Shown here: positions 34,824 through 46,388 of the stretch, piece by piece | Layout of the letters: every line of letters starts with the position of its first letter | Numbering within the stretch: position 1 is the stretch's first letter | DNA from: Thiocystis violacea | Lineage (GTDB): Bacteria > Pseudomonadota > Gammaproteobacteria > Chromatiales > Chromatiaceae | Length of the DNA stretch: 64,000 nt | Direction of reading: 5' to 3' | Assembly: GCF_016583565.1 (NCBI RefSeq) | Contig: NZ_NRRF01000013.1 | Span: 56,068 to 120,067 of the forward strand | Notes under the pieces: model-generated | What the model was told of the DNA's origin: nothing | Databases searched by the model: none | Seen by the model: the letters and a program-made list of their open reading frames with translations, nothing else | Program-made: the position numbers and the translations under genes

Positions 34824-35363
34824 ATGAATCCCATGTCTTTCGAGACTCGACTCCTGTCCGTCCTGCTCTTCGCGGGGGTCATTTCGAGTCCTGGCTGTGC
34901 CGATGGTCCGCCACGCGGCGACGGACCGCGGGGCGGGCCGCCGCCGCAGGCGCTCGAGGCCTGCGCCTCGCGGATGGAGAACGCCGACTGCTATTTCGAG
35001 GATGGACGCGACTCGATCACCGGCCGCTGCCAGCAGCGCGGAGGCGACTGGGTCTGCGTCCCTGATCGGGCGCCGCCCGGTGGCGGCAACGCGGCGACCG
35101 CCGCTGCTGGTGGTTTGGGCGGCGCAACGGCCGACGCTTTCGACCGCCAGGAGCCTGGTCGAGGAGGCTCGCGCCCGGTGCCGCCGCCGGAGGCGATCGA
35201 TGCCTGTCTCAATCTGAACGAGGGGATGCGCTGCGTCGTGCGGACCTCACGTGGGGATGTCGATGGCCGCTGTTCCGATGGCGGTGCGTCCCTGGCGTGT
35301 ATCCCCGCGGACCCGTCGCATCGTGCGAGCGGTGGTCCCGGTCCTCAGGCAAACGGGCTCTGA
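34824..35363 (+). CDS. Lipoprotein with two Cys-containing modules
   Basis: 179 residues from MNPMSFETRL. A signal with lipobox-like ISSPGC (about residue 24) suggests lipid anchoring. Two related modules follow: ALEACASRMENADCYFEDGR...ITGRCQQ...WVCVPD, and after a Gly/Ala linker AIDACLNLNEGMRCVV...VDGRCSD...LACIPAD. Each has four Cys at matching positions and so probably two disulfides. There is no named family. It lies immediately after the radical-SAM operon terminator, so it is a separate unit, though of the same envelope flavour. Confidence 0.75.
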   Translation: MNPMSFETRLLSVLLFAGVISSPGCADGPPRGDGPRGGPPPQALEACASRMENADCYFEDGRDSITGRCQQRGGDWVCVPDRAPPGGGNAATAAAGGLGGATADAFDRQEPGRGGSRPVPPPEAIDACLNLNEGMRCVVRTSRGDVDGRCSDGGASLACIPADPSHRASGGPGPQANGL

Positions 35364-35512
35364 TCGCAGGAGAAGCGGCGCGCGGAGGCGAGCGCTGGTG
35401 CATGGCGCTCCCATTCGGTTCCATCTGAATCCATGAACCCGCCCAAGGTGCGCCGGTCGTTTCGGGGCGCTTGCTCGCAGCGTGCCAGGGTGGCCCGCTG
35501 CGAGGGCGACGG

Positions 35513-36010
35513 TCAGCGGTGTGGTGGGAAGAGTAGGGGAAGCACCTGAGGAATAATGCCGATCGGACCAGGACCAGGACCAGGACCAGGACCCGGGGGT
35601 GGGGCGTAACCGGGTCCTGGTCCATACCCCGGGCCAGGTCTATAACCGGGTCCGGGTCCATAACCGGGGCCAGGTCCATACCCCGGGCCAGGTCCATAAC
35701 CAGGTCCGTACCCCGGACCACCAGGTCCACGCGGTCCCCTTGGGCCGCCGTCAGGCCCACCCCCCGGACCACCGGGACCAGGTCCTTGTGCGACCCGTTC
35801 GATGGCGTCCGAGCCTGTGCTCGGGCTCATGGCCTCTGGGGCAACGGATGTGGGGAGTTGGGTTTCGAGCTGGACCGGGAGATGAGCCGAGGGAAGCCGC
35901 GGAACGGAGTCCGGGTTCGCGCCGATCTGGCCGACGGATGCATGGGCTCCGGGGGCAGTCACAGCCAAGGCGAGCACCGGAATCAGTCTGTTCATGATTG
36001 ATCGGTTCAT
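35513..36010 (-). CDS. Secreted Gly/Pro/Tyr-repeat protein
   Basis: 165 residues from MNRSIMNRLIPVL. A signal peptide ends near GAHA. The middle is a Ser/Pro-rich spacer, and the C-terminal half is a PGYGPG-type repeat with about eight Tyr-Gly-Pro units, a polyGly-Pro stretch and a hydrophobic end (IGIIPQVLPLLFP). The DNA between about 35565 and 35765 is correspondingly repetitive. This composition is seen in structural or surface proteins, and several such genes are poorly characterised. It is divergent from glf. Confidence 0.65.
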   Translation of the reverse strand: MNRSIMNRLIPVLALAVTAPGAHASVGQIGANPDSVPRLPSAHLPVQLETQLPTSVAPEAMSPSTGSDAIERVAQGPGPGGPGGGPDGGPRGPRGPGGPGYGPGYGPGPGYGPGPGYGPGPGYRPGPGYGPGPGYAPPPGPGPGPGPGPIGIIPQVLPLLFPPHR

Positions 36011-36158
36011 GATGGAATATCCTTCGATAACGGTACGGAAGAAGTCGATCGCTTGACCTCGCGTCAATCCTACTCCCTCTCCCAACCCAAATCATCCCGG
36101 TGCGAACGCTGGCGGGGCCGCGCTTCAAGCCACCGGGCAGCCCTCGGAGACCTTACGC

Positions 36159-37274
36159 GTGAAGCAACGAATCGCCGTGGTTGGCGCCGGCTTTTCCGGT
36201 GCAGTGATTGCCTATCGCCTCGCGCAGGCGGGGCACGGCGTGGATGTTTTCGAGGCTCGCCGACACCTCGCGGGCAACTGCCACACCGAGCGAGATCCGC
36301 AAAGCGGCGTCCTGCTGCATCGCTACGGGCCGCATATCTTTCATACGGCGGACGAGCGCGTCTGGCGGTTCGTCAATCAATTCGCGGAATTCATGCCGTT
36401 CGTCAACCGCGTCAAGGCGGTTGCGCGTGGGCGCGTCTTCACCCTGCCGATCAATCTGCTCACGATCAATCAGTTCTTCGGTCGGACCTTCTCGCCGGAG
36501 GAGGCGCGGCGCTTCATCGGCTCGATCGCCGACACCTCGATCGAGAACCCGCGCACCTTCGAGGAGCAGGCGCTGGCCTTCGTCGGCAAGGACCTCTACG
36601 AGACCTTTCTCGAGGGCTACACGCTCAAGCAATGGGGGCGGCATCCGTCTCAGCTGCCCGCAAGCGTGCTCAAGCGCCTACCGCTGCGCTTCAACTACGA
36701 CGACAACTATTACAGCCACCCCTATCAGGGCATCCCGCGGGAAGGCTACACCCACATCGTCGAAAAGCTCCTCGATCATGCGGGGATTCGCGTGCACTTG
36801 GAGACCAGCTTCACGCAAGCGGATCGAAAGGGCTTCTCGCACCTCTTCTACAGTGGTCCCATCGATGCCTGGTTCGACGACGCGGAGGGGCGGCTCGCCT
36901 ATCGGACCCTCGACTTCGAAACCCTGCGCGCCGAGGGTGACCTGCAAGGAACCGCCGTCATCAACTACTGCGACCCGGAGGTTCCCTGGACACGGATTTC
37001 GGAGCACAAGCACTTCGCCCCCTGGGAGTCCCACGAGCGGACGGTCGCCTTCAAGGAATTCAGTCGTGTCTGCGAAGCGGGAGACATCCCCTACTACCCG
37101 ATTCCACTGGTCGCCGAGCAAGCCCAGCTCCAGCGCTATCTCGATCTCGCGCGTGCCGAGCAAGGCATGACGTTCCTCGGCCGGCTCGGCACTTACCGCT
37201 ACCTGGATATGGATGTGACCATCAAGGAGGCGCTGGAGGTTGCCGACAGGTTTCTCGGCGCCTGTCCGGCTTAG
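36159..37274 (+). CDS. glf: UDP-galactopyranose mutase
   Basis: 371 residues from a GTG preceded by GGAGA. It is a flavoenzyme that ring-contracts UDP-galactopyranose to UDP-galactofuranose for surface polysaccharide. The FAD motif VVGAGFSGAVIAYRLA opens the protein. RYGPHIFHT, INLLTINQFFG, TLKQWG and the late GRLGTYRYLDMD are family hallmarks, including the substrate-contacting Tyr/Arg. The length is normal. No glycosyltransferase gene is adjacent, so it may supply a galactofuranose pathway encoded elsewhere. Confidence 0.95.
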   Translation: MKQRIAVVGAGFSGAVIAYRLAQAGHGVDVFEARRHLAGNCHTERDPQSGVLLHRYGPHIFHTADERVWRFVNQFAEFMPFVNRVKAVARGRVFTLPINLLTINQFFGRTFSPEEARRFIGSIADTSIENPRTFEEQALAFVGKDLYETFLEGYTLKQWGRHPSQLPASVLKRLPLRFNYDDNYYSHPYQGIPREGYTHIVEKLLDHAGIRVHLETSFTQADRKGFSHLFYSGPIDAWFDDAEGRLAYRTLDFETLRAEGDLQGTAVINYCDPEVPWTRISEHKHFAPWESHERTVAFKEFSRVCEAGDIPYYPIPLVAEQAQLQRYLDLARAEQGMTFLGRLGTYRYLDMDVTIKEALEVADRFLGACPA

Positions 37275-37285
37275 AGAGTGGAAAC

Positions 37286-37313
37286 GCCGAATCGGTAGAG
37301 CGGCCGATTCGGC
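37286..37313. terminator. Bidirectional terminator between glf and the amidohydrolase
   Basis: A perfect 10-bp inverted repeat, GCCGAATCGG / CCGATTCGGC, with an 8-base loop sits between two convergent genes. The U-tract is weak on both strands. Confidence 0.6.
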
Positions 37314-37354
37314 CAAGGTCGGACGGGCGCCTCGATCTGGGCGGGACGCCTCGG

Positions 37355-38671
37355 CTAGGCATGTCTCGTCAGGCGTTCGCCCCAGACCTGGGCCGCCGAG
37401 ATGACCTCCGTCGGGTTCACCGTGGTGGGCACGCCGTCTCTGATCACCTGCAGGCCCTGGATCCAAACCTGTCGAACCTGGTGCCTGCCCGCCGCGTAGA
37501 CCAGCTGGGAGACCGGGTGATAGAGCGGTTGGGTGTGCGCGTCCCTGAGATCGAGCGCGACCAGGTCGGCTGACTTGCCGGGCTCGATGGAGCCGATCGT
37601 GTCGTCCATTCCCAGCGCGCGGGCACCGTTGATGGTGGCCATCCGCAAGGCATCCATGGCCGGGATCGCGGAGGCCGAGCCGGCGACGCCCTTGCCGAGC
37701 AGCGCGGCCGTGCGCATCTCTCCGAGCAGATTGAGGTCGTTGTTGCTGGCGGCGCCGTCGGTGCCGAGGGCGACGTTGACGCCGGCTTCCAGGAGTTTGG
37801 CGACCGGGCAGAAGCCGCTGGCGAGCTTGAGGTTGGATTCCGGGCAGTGCACCACGTGGGCGCCGGTTTCGGCCAGGCGCGCGATCTCGGCGTCTTCGAG
37901 CTGCGTCATGTGGATGGCGACGAGTGACGGCCCGATGAGTCCGAGCTGATCCAGTCGGCTGATGGGCCGCTCGCCGTGATCGCGCAGGGATTGCACCACC
38001 TCGTCCCGGGTCTCGTGCAGGTGGATGTGGATGGGCACGTCCAGCTCGTTCGCCAGGATTTGAACGCGCTGCAGAGGGCCGTCGGAGACGGCATAGGGCG
38101 AGTGCGGCGCAAAGCCGATACGGATCAGCGGGTGGTTGCGGTACTGCTCATGCAGCGCGAGACCCTTGGCGATGTAGTCGTCGGCGGACTCGGCATAGCC
38201 GGTCGGGAAGTCGACCACGATCATGCCGACCACGGCGCGCATGCCGGCCTCGGCGGTCACATGGGCGGTGACCTCGGGATAGAAGTACATGTCGTTGAAG
38301 CAGGTGACCCCGCCGCGCAGCATCTCCAGGACGGCTAGGCGCGTCCCGTCCGCCACGAAGCTGGGATCCACCCAGCGCTTCTCGGTCGGCCAGATGTGAT
38401 CGTGCAGCCAGGTCATGAGCGGCAGGTCGTCGGCCAGGCCGCGCATCAGGCTCATGGCCGCATGGGTGTGGGCGTTGACCAGGCCGGGAATGAGGGCATG
38501 CCCGGGTAGCTCCACCACGCGCTGGGCCTCGACCGATTGCCGTGCCTCCGCGTAGGGCAGAATGGCAAGGATACGTCCGTCCGCGATGGCGACGGCGTGA
38601 TCGGTGAGTTGTCGATTCTCGGGGTCCAGGGTCAGGATCCACTGAGAATGGATGAGAAGCTCGGCTTGCAT
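37355..38671 (-). CDS. mtaD: Methylthioadenosine/S-adenosylhomocysteine deaminase (TRZ/ATZ amidohydrolase)
   Basis: 438 residues from MQAELLIHS. The open frame continues upstream but opposite mtnA, so this start is taken. Metal ligands are visible in NAHTHAAMSLMRG (HxH), HLHETRDE, HMTQLED and GTDGAASNNDLNLLGE. Related enzymes deaminate MTA/SAH to the inosine form, while others act on 8-oxoguanine or triazines. The divergent mtnA 70 bases away supports the MTA/SAH reading, in a route through methylthioinosine. The exact substrate remains inferred. Confidence 0.87.
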   Translation of the reverse strand: MQAELLIHSQWILTLDPENRQLTDHAVAIADGRILAILPYAEARQSVEAQRVVELPGHALIPGLVNAHTHAAMSLMRGLADDLPLMTWLHDHIWPTEKRWVDPSFVADGTRLAVLEMLRGGVTCFNDMYFYPEVTAHVTAEAGMRAVVGMIVVDFPTGYAESADDYIAKGLALHEQYRNHPLIRIGFAPHSPYAVSDGPLQRVQILANELDVPIHIHLHETRDEVVQSLRDHGERPISRLDQLGLIGPSLVAIHMTQLEDAEIARLAETGAHVVHCPESNLKLASGFCPVAKLLEAGVNVALGTDGAASNNDLNLLGEMRTAALLGKGVAGSASAIPAMDALRMATINGARALGMDDTIGSIEPGKSADLVALDLRDAHTQPLYHPVSQLVYAAGRHQVRQVWIQGLQVIRDGVPTTVNPTEVISAAQVWGERLTRHA

Positions 38672-38740
38672 CGCTCGGACCTTTGGTGGTGACGTCGAAT
38701 TGGGGGACAATGCGCCGCAACATGCCATAAGGAGCCTTCG

Positions 38741-39796
38741 ATGAAAACCACGCCCCCCACGACCCCGACCCCTGACGACGCGGCCTTGTGGCACGAGGGT
38801 CGCCTCTACCTCGCCGATCAGCGCGTGCTGCCGGAGCGGGCCGAGTTTCTGAGCTACGAGCGCGCGGCCGATGTCGCGGAGGCGATCCGCGCCATGGTTG
38901 TGCGTGGGGCACCGGCGATCGGGGTGACCGCGGCCTATGGCGTGGTGCTCGCCGGTCGTGCCGCCCATGCCGCCGCGGGCGCGGGCTGGAAGGCGGCGAT
39001 CGATGCGGACCTGGAGCGCCTTGCGGCCTCTCGGCCGACGGCGGTCAATCTCTTCTGGGCGATCCGCCGCATGCGGGCCTGTATCGCTCGGCTGGGCGCG
39101 GACGATCCGACGGATGCCCTCCTGACGGAGGCATTGGGCATTCACGCGGAAGATCGTGCCGCGAACCGTCGCATGGGCGAGCTGGGCGCCGAGCTGATCG
39201 AGGGGCCGACCGACATCATCACGCACTGCAACGCCGGGGCGCTGGCGACTGGCGGCTATGGGACGGCGCTGGGTGTGGTGCGCAGTGCCTACGCGGCGGG
39301 CAAGATCCGTCGCGTCTACGCCGATGAGACGCGTCCCTGGATGCAGGGTGCGCGGCTCACGGCCTGGGAGCTGATGCACGATGGCATTCCGGTGACGCTG
39401 CAGGCCGATTGTGCCGCGGCGAGCCTCATGGCCGGCGGCGGCATTGGCTGGGTGATCGTCGGCTCGGACCGCATTGCCGCGAACGGCGATGTCGCCAACA
39501 AGATCGGGACCTATGGTCTGGCGGTGATGGCGCGGCACCACGGCATCCGATTCATGGTGGCCGCGCCGACCTCGACCGTGGACATGGAGGTCGCCTCGGG
39601 TGCCGAGATCCCGATCGAAGAGCGTGATCCGGACGAACTGCTCGGCTGTGGCGGGCGGCGAGTGGCACCCCAGGGCTGCGTCGCCCGCAACCCGGTCTTC
39701 GATGTGACGCCGGCCGAGCTGGTCGATGCCATCGTCACCGAGCGCGGCGTCGTGCTGAATCCGACACGGGAGAAGATGCAGGCGCTGATGGCCTGA
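38741..39796 (+). CDS. mtnA: S-methyl-5-thioribose-1-phosphate isomerase
   Basis: 351 residues. It converts methylthioribose-1-phosphate to the ribulose-1-phosphate form in methionine salvage. Family signatures are [32 protein letters not shown] (catalytic Cys not far downstream in DCAAASLMA) and the Asp motif [18 protein letters not shown]. It is intact and at the usual length. It shares a divergent promoter region with the mtaD-like gene, so both are likely regulated together. No phosphorylase (mtnP) is in this window. Confidence 0.95.
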   Translation: MKTTPPTTPTPDDAALWHEGRLYLADQRVLPERAEFLSYERAADVAEAIRAMVVRGAPAIGVTAAYGVVLAGRAAHAAAGAGWKAAIDADLERLAASRPTAVNLFWAIRRMRACIARLGADDPTDALLTEALGIHAEDRAANRRMGELGAELIEGPTDIITHCNAGALATGGYGTALGVVRSAYAAGKIRRVYADETRPWMQGARLTAWELMHDGIPVTLQADCAAASLMAGGGIGWVIVGSDRIAANGDVANKIGTYGLAVMARHHGIRFMVAAPTSTVDMEVASGAEIPIEERDPDELLGCGGRRVAPQGCVARNPVFDVTPAELVDAIVTERGVVLNPTREKMQALMA

Positions 39797-39943
39797 TGCT
39801 TTTGTCGGGTGGCAGGTGGCGGGCGCTCAGGCGCGGAAGCGGTCGGACCCTCGGCGTGGTAGAATCGGCGGGTTACGAACCAGCCTGATGTGGCGCCCCG
39901 TTCGGGCGCCGCGCCGTAAGCAAAGAGTCGGTTGACCACGCCC

Positions 39944-42619
<2,676 letters not shown>

Positions 42620-42647
42620 TCAGCTAACCGAAATGGGGATACCGAGA

Positions 42648-43730
42648 ATGGCTCGCGTCTACAACTTCAGCGCCGGTCCGGCCATGCTGCCGGAGCCGGT
42701 TCTGGCCCAGGCCCGCGACGAGATGCTCGACTGGCAGCGCAGCGGCATGTGCGTGGCCGAGATGAGCCACCGCGGCAAGGAGTTCATGTCCATCGCCGCC
42801 AAGGCCGAGGCCGATCTGCGCGAGCTCTTGGGCGTGCCCGACAACTACAAGGTGCTCTTCCTGCAGGGCGGCGCCTCCAGTCAGTTCGCGGCCATCCCCA
42901 TGAACCTGCTGCATGGGGCAGAGGGCGCGGACTACATCAACACCGGCTCCTGGTCCAAGAAGGCGATCGCCGAGGCGCGCCGCTATGGCGCGGTTCACGT
43001 TGCCGCCACGACCGAGGACAGCAAGTTCACGCGTGCCCCCGCGCAGGCGGAGCTGCAGTTGAGCGCTGACGCGGCCTATGTGCACTACACGCCCAACGAG
43101 ACCATCGAAGGGGTCGAGTTTCCCTATATCCCGGAGACCAATGGCAAGCCATTGGTTGCGGATATGTCCTCGACGATCCTCTCGCGTCCCATCGAGGTGT
43201 CCCGCTACGGGCTCATCTACGCGGGCGCGCAGAAGAACATCGGCCCGGCCGGTCTCACCATCGTCATCGTGCGCGACGACCTCATCGGCCAGCCGATCAA
43301 CGGCACCCCGACCATGTTCGACTACAAGGTCCAGGCGGACAACGACTCCATGTACAACACGCCGCCGACCTATGCCTGGTATCTGGCCGGGCTGGTGTTC
43401 CAGTGGCTGAAGGACAAGGGCGGACTCGCGGCCATGGCCGAGATCAACGCGCGCAAGGCCAAGCTGCTCTATGACACCATCGATGCCTCCAGCTTCTACG
43501 CCAATCCGGTCGATCCCCAGGCGCGTTCCTGGATGAACGTCCCCTTCACCCTGGCCAACGCGGAGCTGGACGAGACCTTCCTGAAGGAGGCGAAAGGCGC
43601 CGGGCTCACGACGCTGAAGGGCCATCGCTCGGTCGGCGGCATGCGTGCGAGCATCTACAACGCCATGCCGGAGGCGGGCGTCGAGGCGCTGGTGTCCTTC
43701 ATGCGGGAGTTCGAGCGCAAGAACGGCTGA
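42648..43730 (+). CDS. serC: Phosphoserine aminotransferase
   Basis: 360 residues from [14 protein letters not shown], the standard start of the family. An ATG five codons upstream is possible. It is a PLP enzyme in serine and pyridoxal biosynthesis. [27 protein letters not shown], the PLP lysine in [14 protein letters not shown] and the C-terminal [17 protein letters not shown] are all present. It lies 28 bases after gyrA, as in many gammaproteobacteria. A heptad repeat starts 10 bases after the stop. Confidence 0.97.
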   Translation: MARVYNFSAGPAMLPEPVLAQARDEMLDWQRSGMCVAEMSHRGKEFMSIAAKAEADLRELLGVPDNYKVLFLQGGASSQFAAIPMNLLHGAEGADYINTGSWSKKAIAEARRYGAVHVAATTEDSKFTRAPAQAELQLSADAAYVHYTPNETIEGVEFPYIPETNGKPLVADMSSTILSRPIEVSRYGLIYAGAQKNIGPAGLTIVIVRDDLIGQPINGTPTMFDYKVQADNDSMYNTPPTYAWYLAGLVFQWLKDKGGLAAMAEINARKAKLLYDTIDASSFYANPVDPQARSWMNVPFTLANAELDETFLKEAKGAGLTTLKGHRSVGGMRASIYNAMPEAGVEALVSFMREFERKNG

Positions 43731-43740
43731 ACCCAGTGGG

Positions 43741-43768
43741 CAGTTGTCAGTTGGCAGTTGTCAGTTGG
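43741..43768. repeat. 7-bp tandem repeat CAGTTGK, four copies, after serC
   Basis: CAGTTGT and CAGTTGG alternate twice. The array begins 10 bases past the serC stop. It is opposite in orientation to the array ahead of serA (43917-43944), so the two bracket the serC-serA gap. Confidence 0.92.
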
Positions 43769-43875
43769 CGCTGTTCAGGTTCGATTTTTCGCGACACCGC
43801 GGAGAGACTGGGCAAGGATTTTCCGTGGGCCGGGATGAGGGACGAACCCCGGCTTGGCTGGTTCGTCAGCCACTG

Positions 43876-43916
43876 GCACGCTGGGGTTCTCTCTCTCGTT
43901 CACCCCAGCCTGCGTG
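43876..43916 (+). promoter_or_regulatory. Hairpin in the serC-serA gap
   Basis: GCTGGGGT (43880-43887) pairs with ACCCCAGC (43902-43909) around a pyrimidine-rich loop, and the stem extends with GCAC/GTGC beyond a two-base bulge. A second 7-bp stem ACGAACC/GGTTCGT lies just upstream. It could act as an attenuator or terminator between serC and serA. Confidence 0.5.
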
Positions 43917-43944
43917 CTGACAACTGAAAACTGACAACTGACAA
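43917..43944. repeat. 7-bp repeat CTGACAA before serA
   Basis: Four units (the second reads CTGAAAA) end seven bases before the serA ATG. They leave no room for a purine-rich ribosome-binding site. Confidence 0.9.
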
Positions 43945-43951
43945 CTTCTTT

Positions 43952-45121
43952 ATGTTCAAGATTCAGACGCTGAACAACATTTCCGTGGCCGGCCTGGAGC
44001 GCCTCCCGCGCGACGCCTACGAGGTCGCCTCGGAGATCGCCCATCCGGACGCCATCCTGGTGCGTTCGGCCAAGATGCATGACATGGTGATCCCGGAGAC
44101 GGTCAAGGCCATCGGTCGGGCGGGCGCGGGGACCAACAATGTGCCGGTTTCCGCCATGACCGCGCGTGGCGTGGCGGTCTTCAACGCCCCAGGCGCCAAT
44201 GCCAACGCGGTGAAGGAGCTGGTGATCGCCGGCATGCTGATCTGCGCCCGCAACATCGCCCATGCTTGGCGGTTCGCCCGCGAACTCAGTGGCGACGATG
44301 CGGCGATCAACGAGGCGGTCGAGGCCGGCAAGAAGCAGTTCGCCGGCTTCGAGCTGCCCGGTCGGACCCTGGGCGTCATCGGCCTGGGGGCCATCGGCGT
44401 CAAGGTCGCCAACGCCGCGCGCGCGCTTGGCATGAAGGTCGTCGGCTACGACCCGAGCATCACCGTCGGCCGTGCCTGGCAGCTGGAGAGCGATGTGCAA
44501 GCCGCCTTGAGTATCGACGACCTGCTCTCGCGCTCCGACTTCGTCACCTTCCATGTGCCCTTGACCGAGCAGACCAAGCACATGATCAACGCCGAGCGCA
44601 TTCGCACCCTGCCCAAGGGTGCCGTGCTGCTGAACTTCTCCCGCTCCGGCATCATCGACGACGATGCGGTGGTCAACGCACTCGACCAGGGACACCTCTA
44701 CGCCTATTGCTGCGATTTCCCCAGCAACCTGCTCAAGGACCATCCGCGCGTCGTGACGCTGCCGCACCTGGGCGCATCGACCAAGGAGGCGGAGGACAAC
44801 TGCGCCATCATGGTCGCCGATCAGATTCGCGACTATCTCGAGAGCGGCAATGTCACCAACTCGGTCAACTTCCCGGAGATCGTGCTGCCGCGCAACGGCG
44901 GGCTGCGCCTGGCCATCGTCAACAGCAATGTCCCGAACATGGTCGGCCAGATCTCGACGGATCTCGCCAATGCCGGGCTCAACATCCTCGACATGCTCAA
45001 TCGCTCGCGCGGTGACATCGCGGTGACGCTGATCGATGTCGACAAGCGCTGCCCGCAAGACACGGTCGCGCAGCTTGAGTCGATCGACGGCGTGCTCTCG
45101 GTGCGCTGTCTGGGCGGTTGA
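43952..45121 (+). CDS. serA: D-3-phosphoglycerate dehydrogenase
   Basis: 389 residues, a short-form SerA with substrate/NAD domain and a C-terminal ACT domain (about 315-389, containing VNSNVPNMVGQISTDLANAG) but no extra allosteric domain. The NAD motif GLGAIGVKVANAARALG, catalytic Arg region and HxxxS-type LPHLGASTKEAEDN are visible. It lies between serC and pheA, which in many gammaproteobacteria are adjacent, so serA looks inserted into the block. No Shine-Dalgarno is seen: the heptad array abuts the ATG. Confidence 0.95.
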   Translation: MFKIQTLNNISVAGLERLPRDAYEVASEIAHPDAILVRSAKMHDMVIPETVKAIGRAGAGTNNVPVSAMTARGVAVFNAPGANANAVKELVIAGMLICARNIAHAWRFARELSGDDAAINEAVEAGKKQFAGFELPGRTLGVIGLGAIGVKVANAARALGMKVVGYDPSITVGRAWQLESDVQAALSIDDLLSRSDFVTFHVPLTEQTKHMINAERIRTLPKGAVLLNFSRSGIIDDDAVVNALDQGHLYAYCCDFPSNLLKDHPRVVTLPHLGASTKEAEDNCAIMVADQIRDYLESGNVTNSVNFPEIVLPRNGGLRLAIVNSNVPNMVGQISTDLANAGLNILDMLNRSRGDIAVTLIDVDKRCPQDTVAQLESIDGVLSVRCLGG

Positions 45122-45138
45122 ACCGGTCTGGAGTCATC

Positions 45139-46239
45139 ATGACGAAAGCCACCACCGAAGAGGCGGAACTCGAGGCGGTCCGCAACCGGATCGATGCGAT
45201 CGATCAGGAGCTGCTCGCGCTGATCAGCGAGCGCGCCCGCTGCGCGCAGCAGGTCGCGCACATCAAGACGGAGGCGAGCGGCGGCGCGGTCCAGTTCTAT
45301 CGGCCGGAGCGCGAGGTCGCGGTCCTGCGCCGGATCAAAGACGCCAATCCCGGCCCCCTGGATGGCGAGGAGGTCGCGCGGCTCTTTCGCGAGATCATGT
45401 CGGCCTGTCTTGCCCTGGAGCGTCCGCTCAACGCCGCCTTCCTGGGTCCCGAGGGGACCTTCACCCAGGCGGCGGCGATCAAGCACTTCGGCCATTCCGT
45501 GGTCACCAAGGCCATGGCGACCATCGACGAGATCTTTCGCGAGGTGGAGTCGGACGCCTGCGACTTCGGCGTGGTGCCGGTCGAGAACTCGACCGAGGGC
45601 GTGGTGAGCCATACCCTGGATCTGTTCATGAACTCAGCCCTGATGATCACGGGCGAGGTCTGTCTGCGGATCCACCATCACCTGCTGACCCAGGCGGACG
45701 ACCTGGGCGCGATCCGCAAGGTCTATTCGCACCAGCAGTCGCTCGCCCAGTGCCGCGAGTGGCTCGACCGCTATCTGCTCACGGCGGAGCGGATTGCGGT
45801 GGGCAGCAACGCCGAGGCGGCGCGGTTGGCCGCCGGGGAGCCCGATGCCGCCGCCGTCGCCGGCATCCAGGCGGCGGAGATCTACGACCTCAAGGTGCTT
45901 GCGGAGCGCATCGAGGACGAGCCCTGCAATACCACGCGCTTCCTCGTCATCGGCAAGCAGGACGCGCGACCGAGCGGGCAGGACAAGACCAGTTTGTTGC
46001 TCTCGTGCAATAACAAGGCGGGTGGGCTCCATAGCCTCTTGGCACCGCTGGCCGTGCACGGGATCAGCATGACCCGGATCGAGTCCCGGCCTTCGCGCCG
46101 CGGCGTTTGGGACTATGTCTTCTTCGTGGACATCATCGGTCACCGTCAGGATCCCAATGTCGCCTATGCGCTGCAGAACCTGGAGAAGGACGCGCTCTTG
46201 TTCAAGGTGCTGGGCTCCTATCCGCTGGCTGTGCTGTGA
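45139..46239 (+). CDS. pheA: Chorismate mutase / prephenate dehydratase (P-protein)
   Basis: 366 residues from MTKATTEEAEL. A seven-codon upstream extension overlaps the serA stop and is not used. Chorismate mutase of AroQ type occupies about 1-90 (RNRIDAIDQELLALISERAR). Prephenate dehydratase follows (about 95-275), beginning FLGPEGTF and carrying NTTRFLVIG. An ACT regulatory domain with the ESRPSRR phenylalanine-site motif ends it. It makes phenylpyruvate and is normally feedback-inhibited by Phe. Confidence 0.96.
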   Translation: MTKATTEEAELEAVRNRIDAIDQELLALISERARCAQQVAHIKTEASGGAVQFYRPEREVAVLRRIKDANPGPLDGEEVARLFREIMSACLALERPLNAAFLGPEGTFTQAAAIKHFGHSVVTKAMATIDEIFREVESDACDFGVVPVENSTEGVVSHTLDLFMNSALMITGEVCLRIHHHLLTQADDLGAIRKVYSHQQSLAQCREWLDRYLLTAERIAVGSNAEAARLAAGEPDAAAVAGIQAAEIYDLKVLAERIEDEPCNTTRFLVIGKQDARPSGQDKTSLLLSCNNKAGGLHSLLAPLAVHGISMTRIESRPSRRGVWDYVFFVDIIGHRQDPNVAYALQNLEKDALLFKVLGSYPLAVL

Positions 46240-46313
46240 TAGCGTTGCGTGCAGTCCTCCCGTGGGCCGATCGTGCGGCTGCACCTTGACTCAAGGCCCT
46301 GACTGGCCTGTGC

Positions 46314-46388
46314 TTTCGTGACCGTTGATTTCTTGATCGCTAGTTTCTTGACCGCTAATTTCTTGATCGCTACTGTTCGTGACCCCTA
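46314..46388. repeat. 15-bp degenerate tandem repeat upstream of hisC
   Basis: Five consecutive 15-base units, consensus TTTCTTGAYCGCTAV. The three central copies (46329-46373) are nearly identical and the outer two degenerate. The last unit runs into the hisC start, where CGTGACCCCTATG carries both candidate start codons. Confidence 0.88.
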
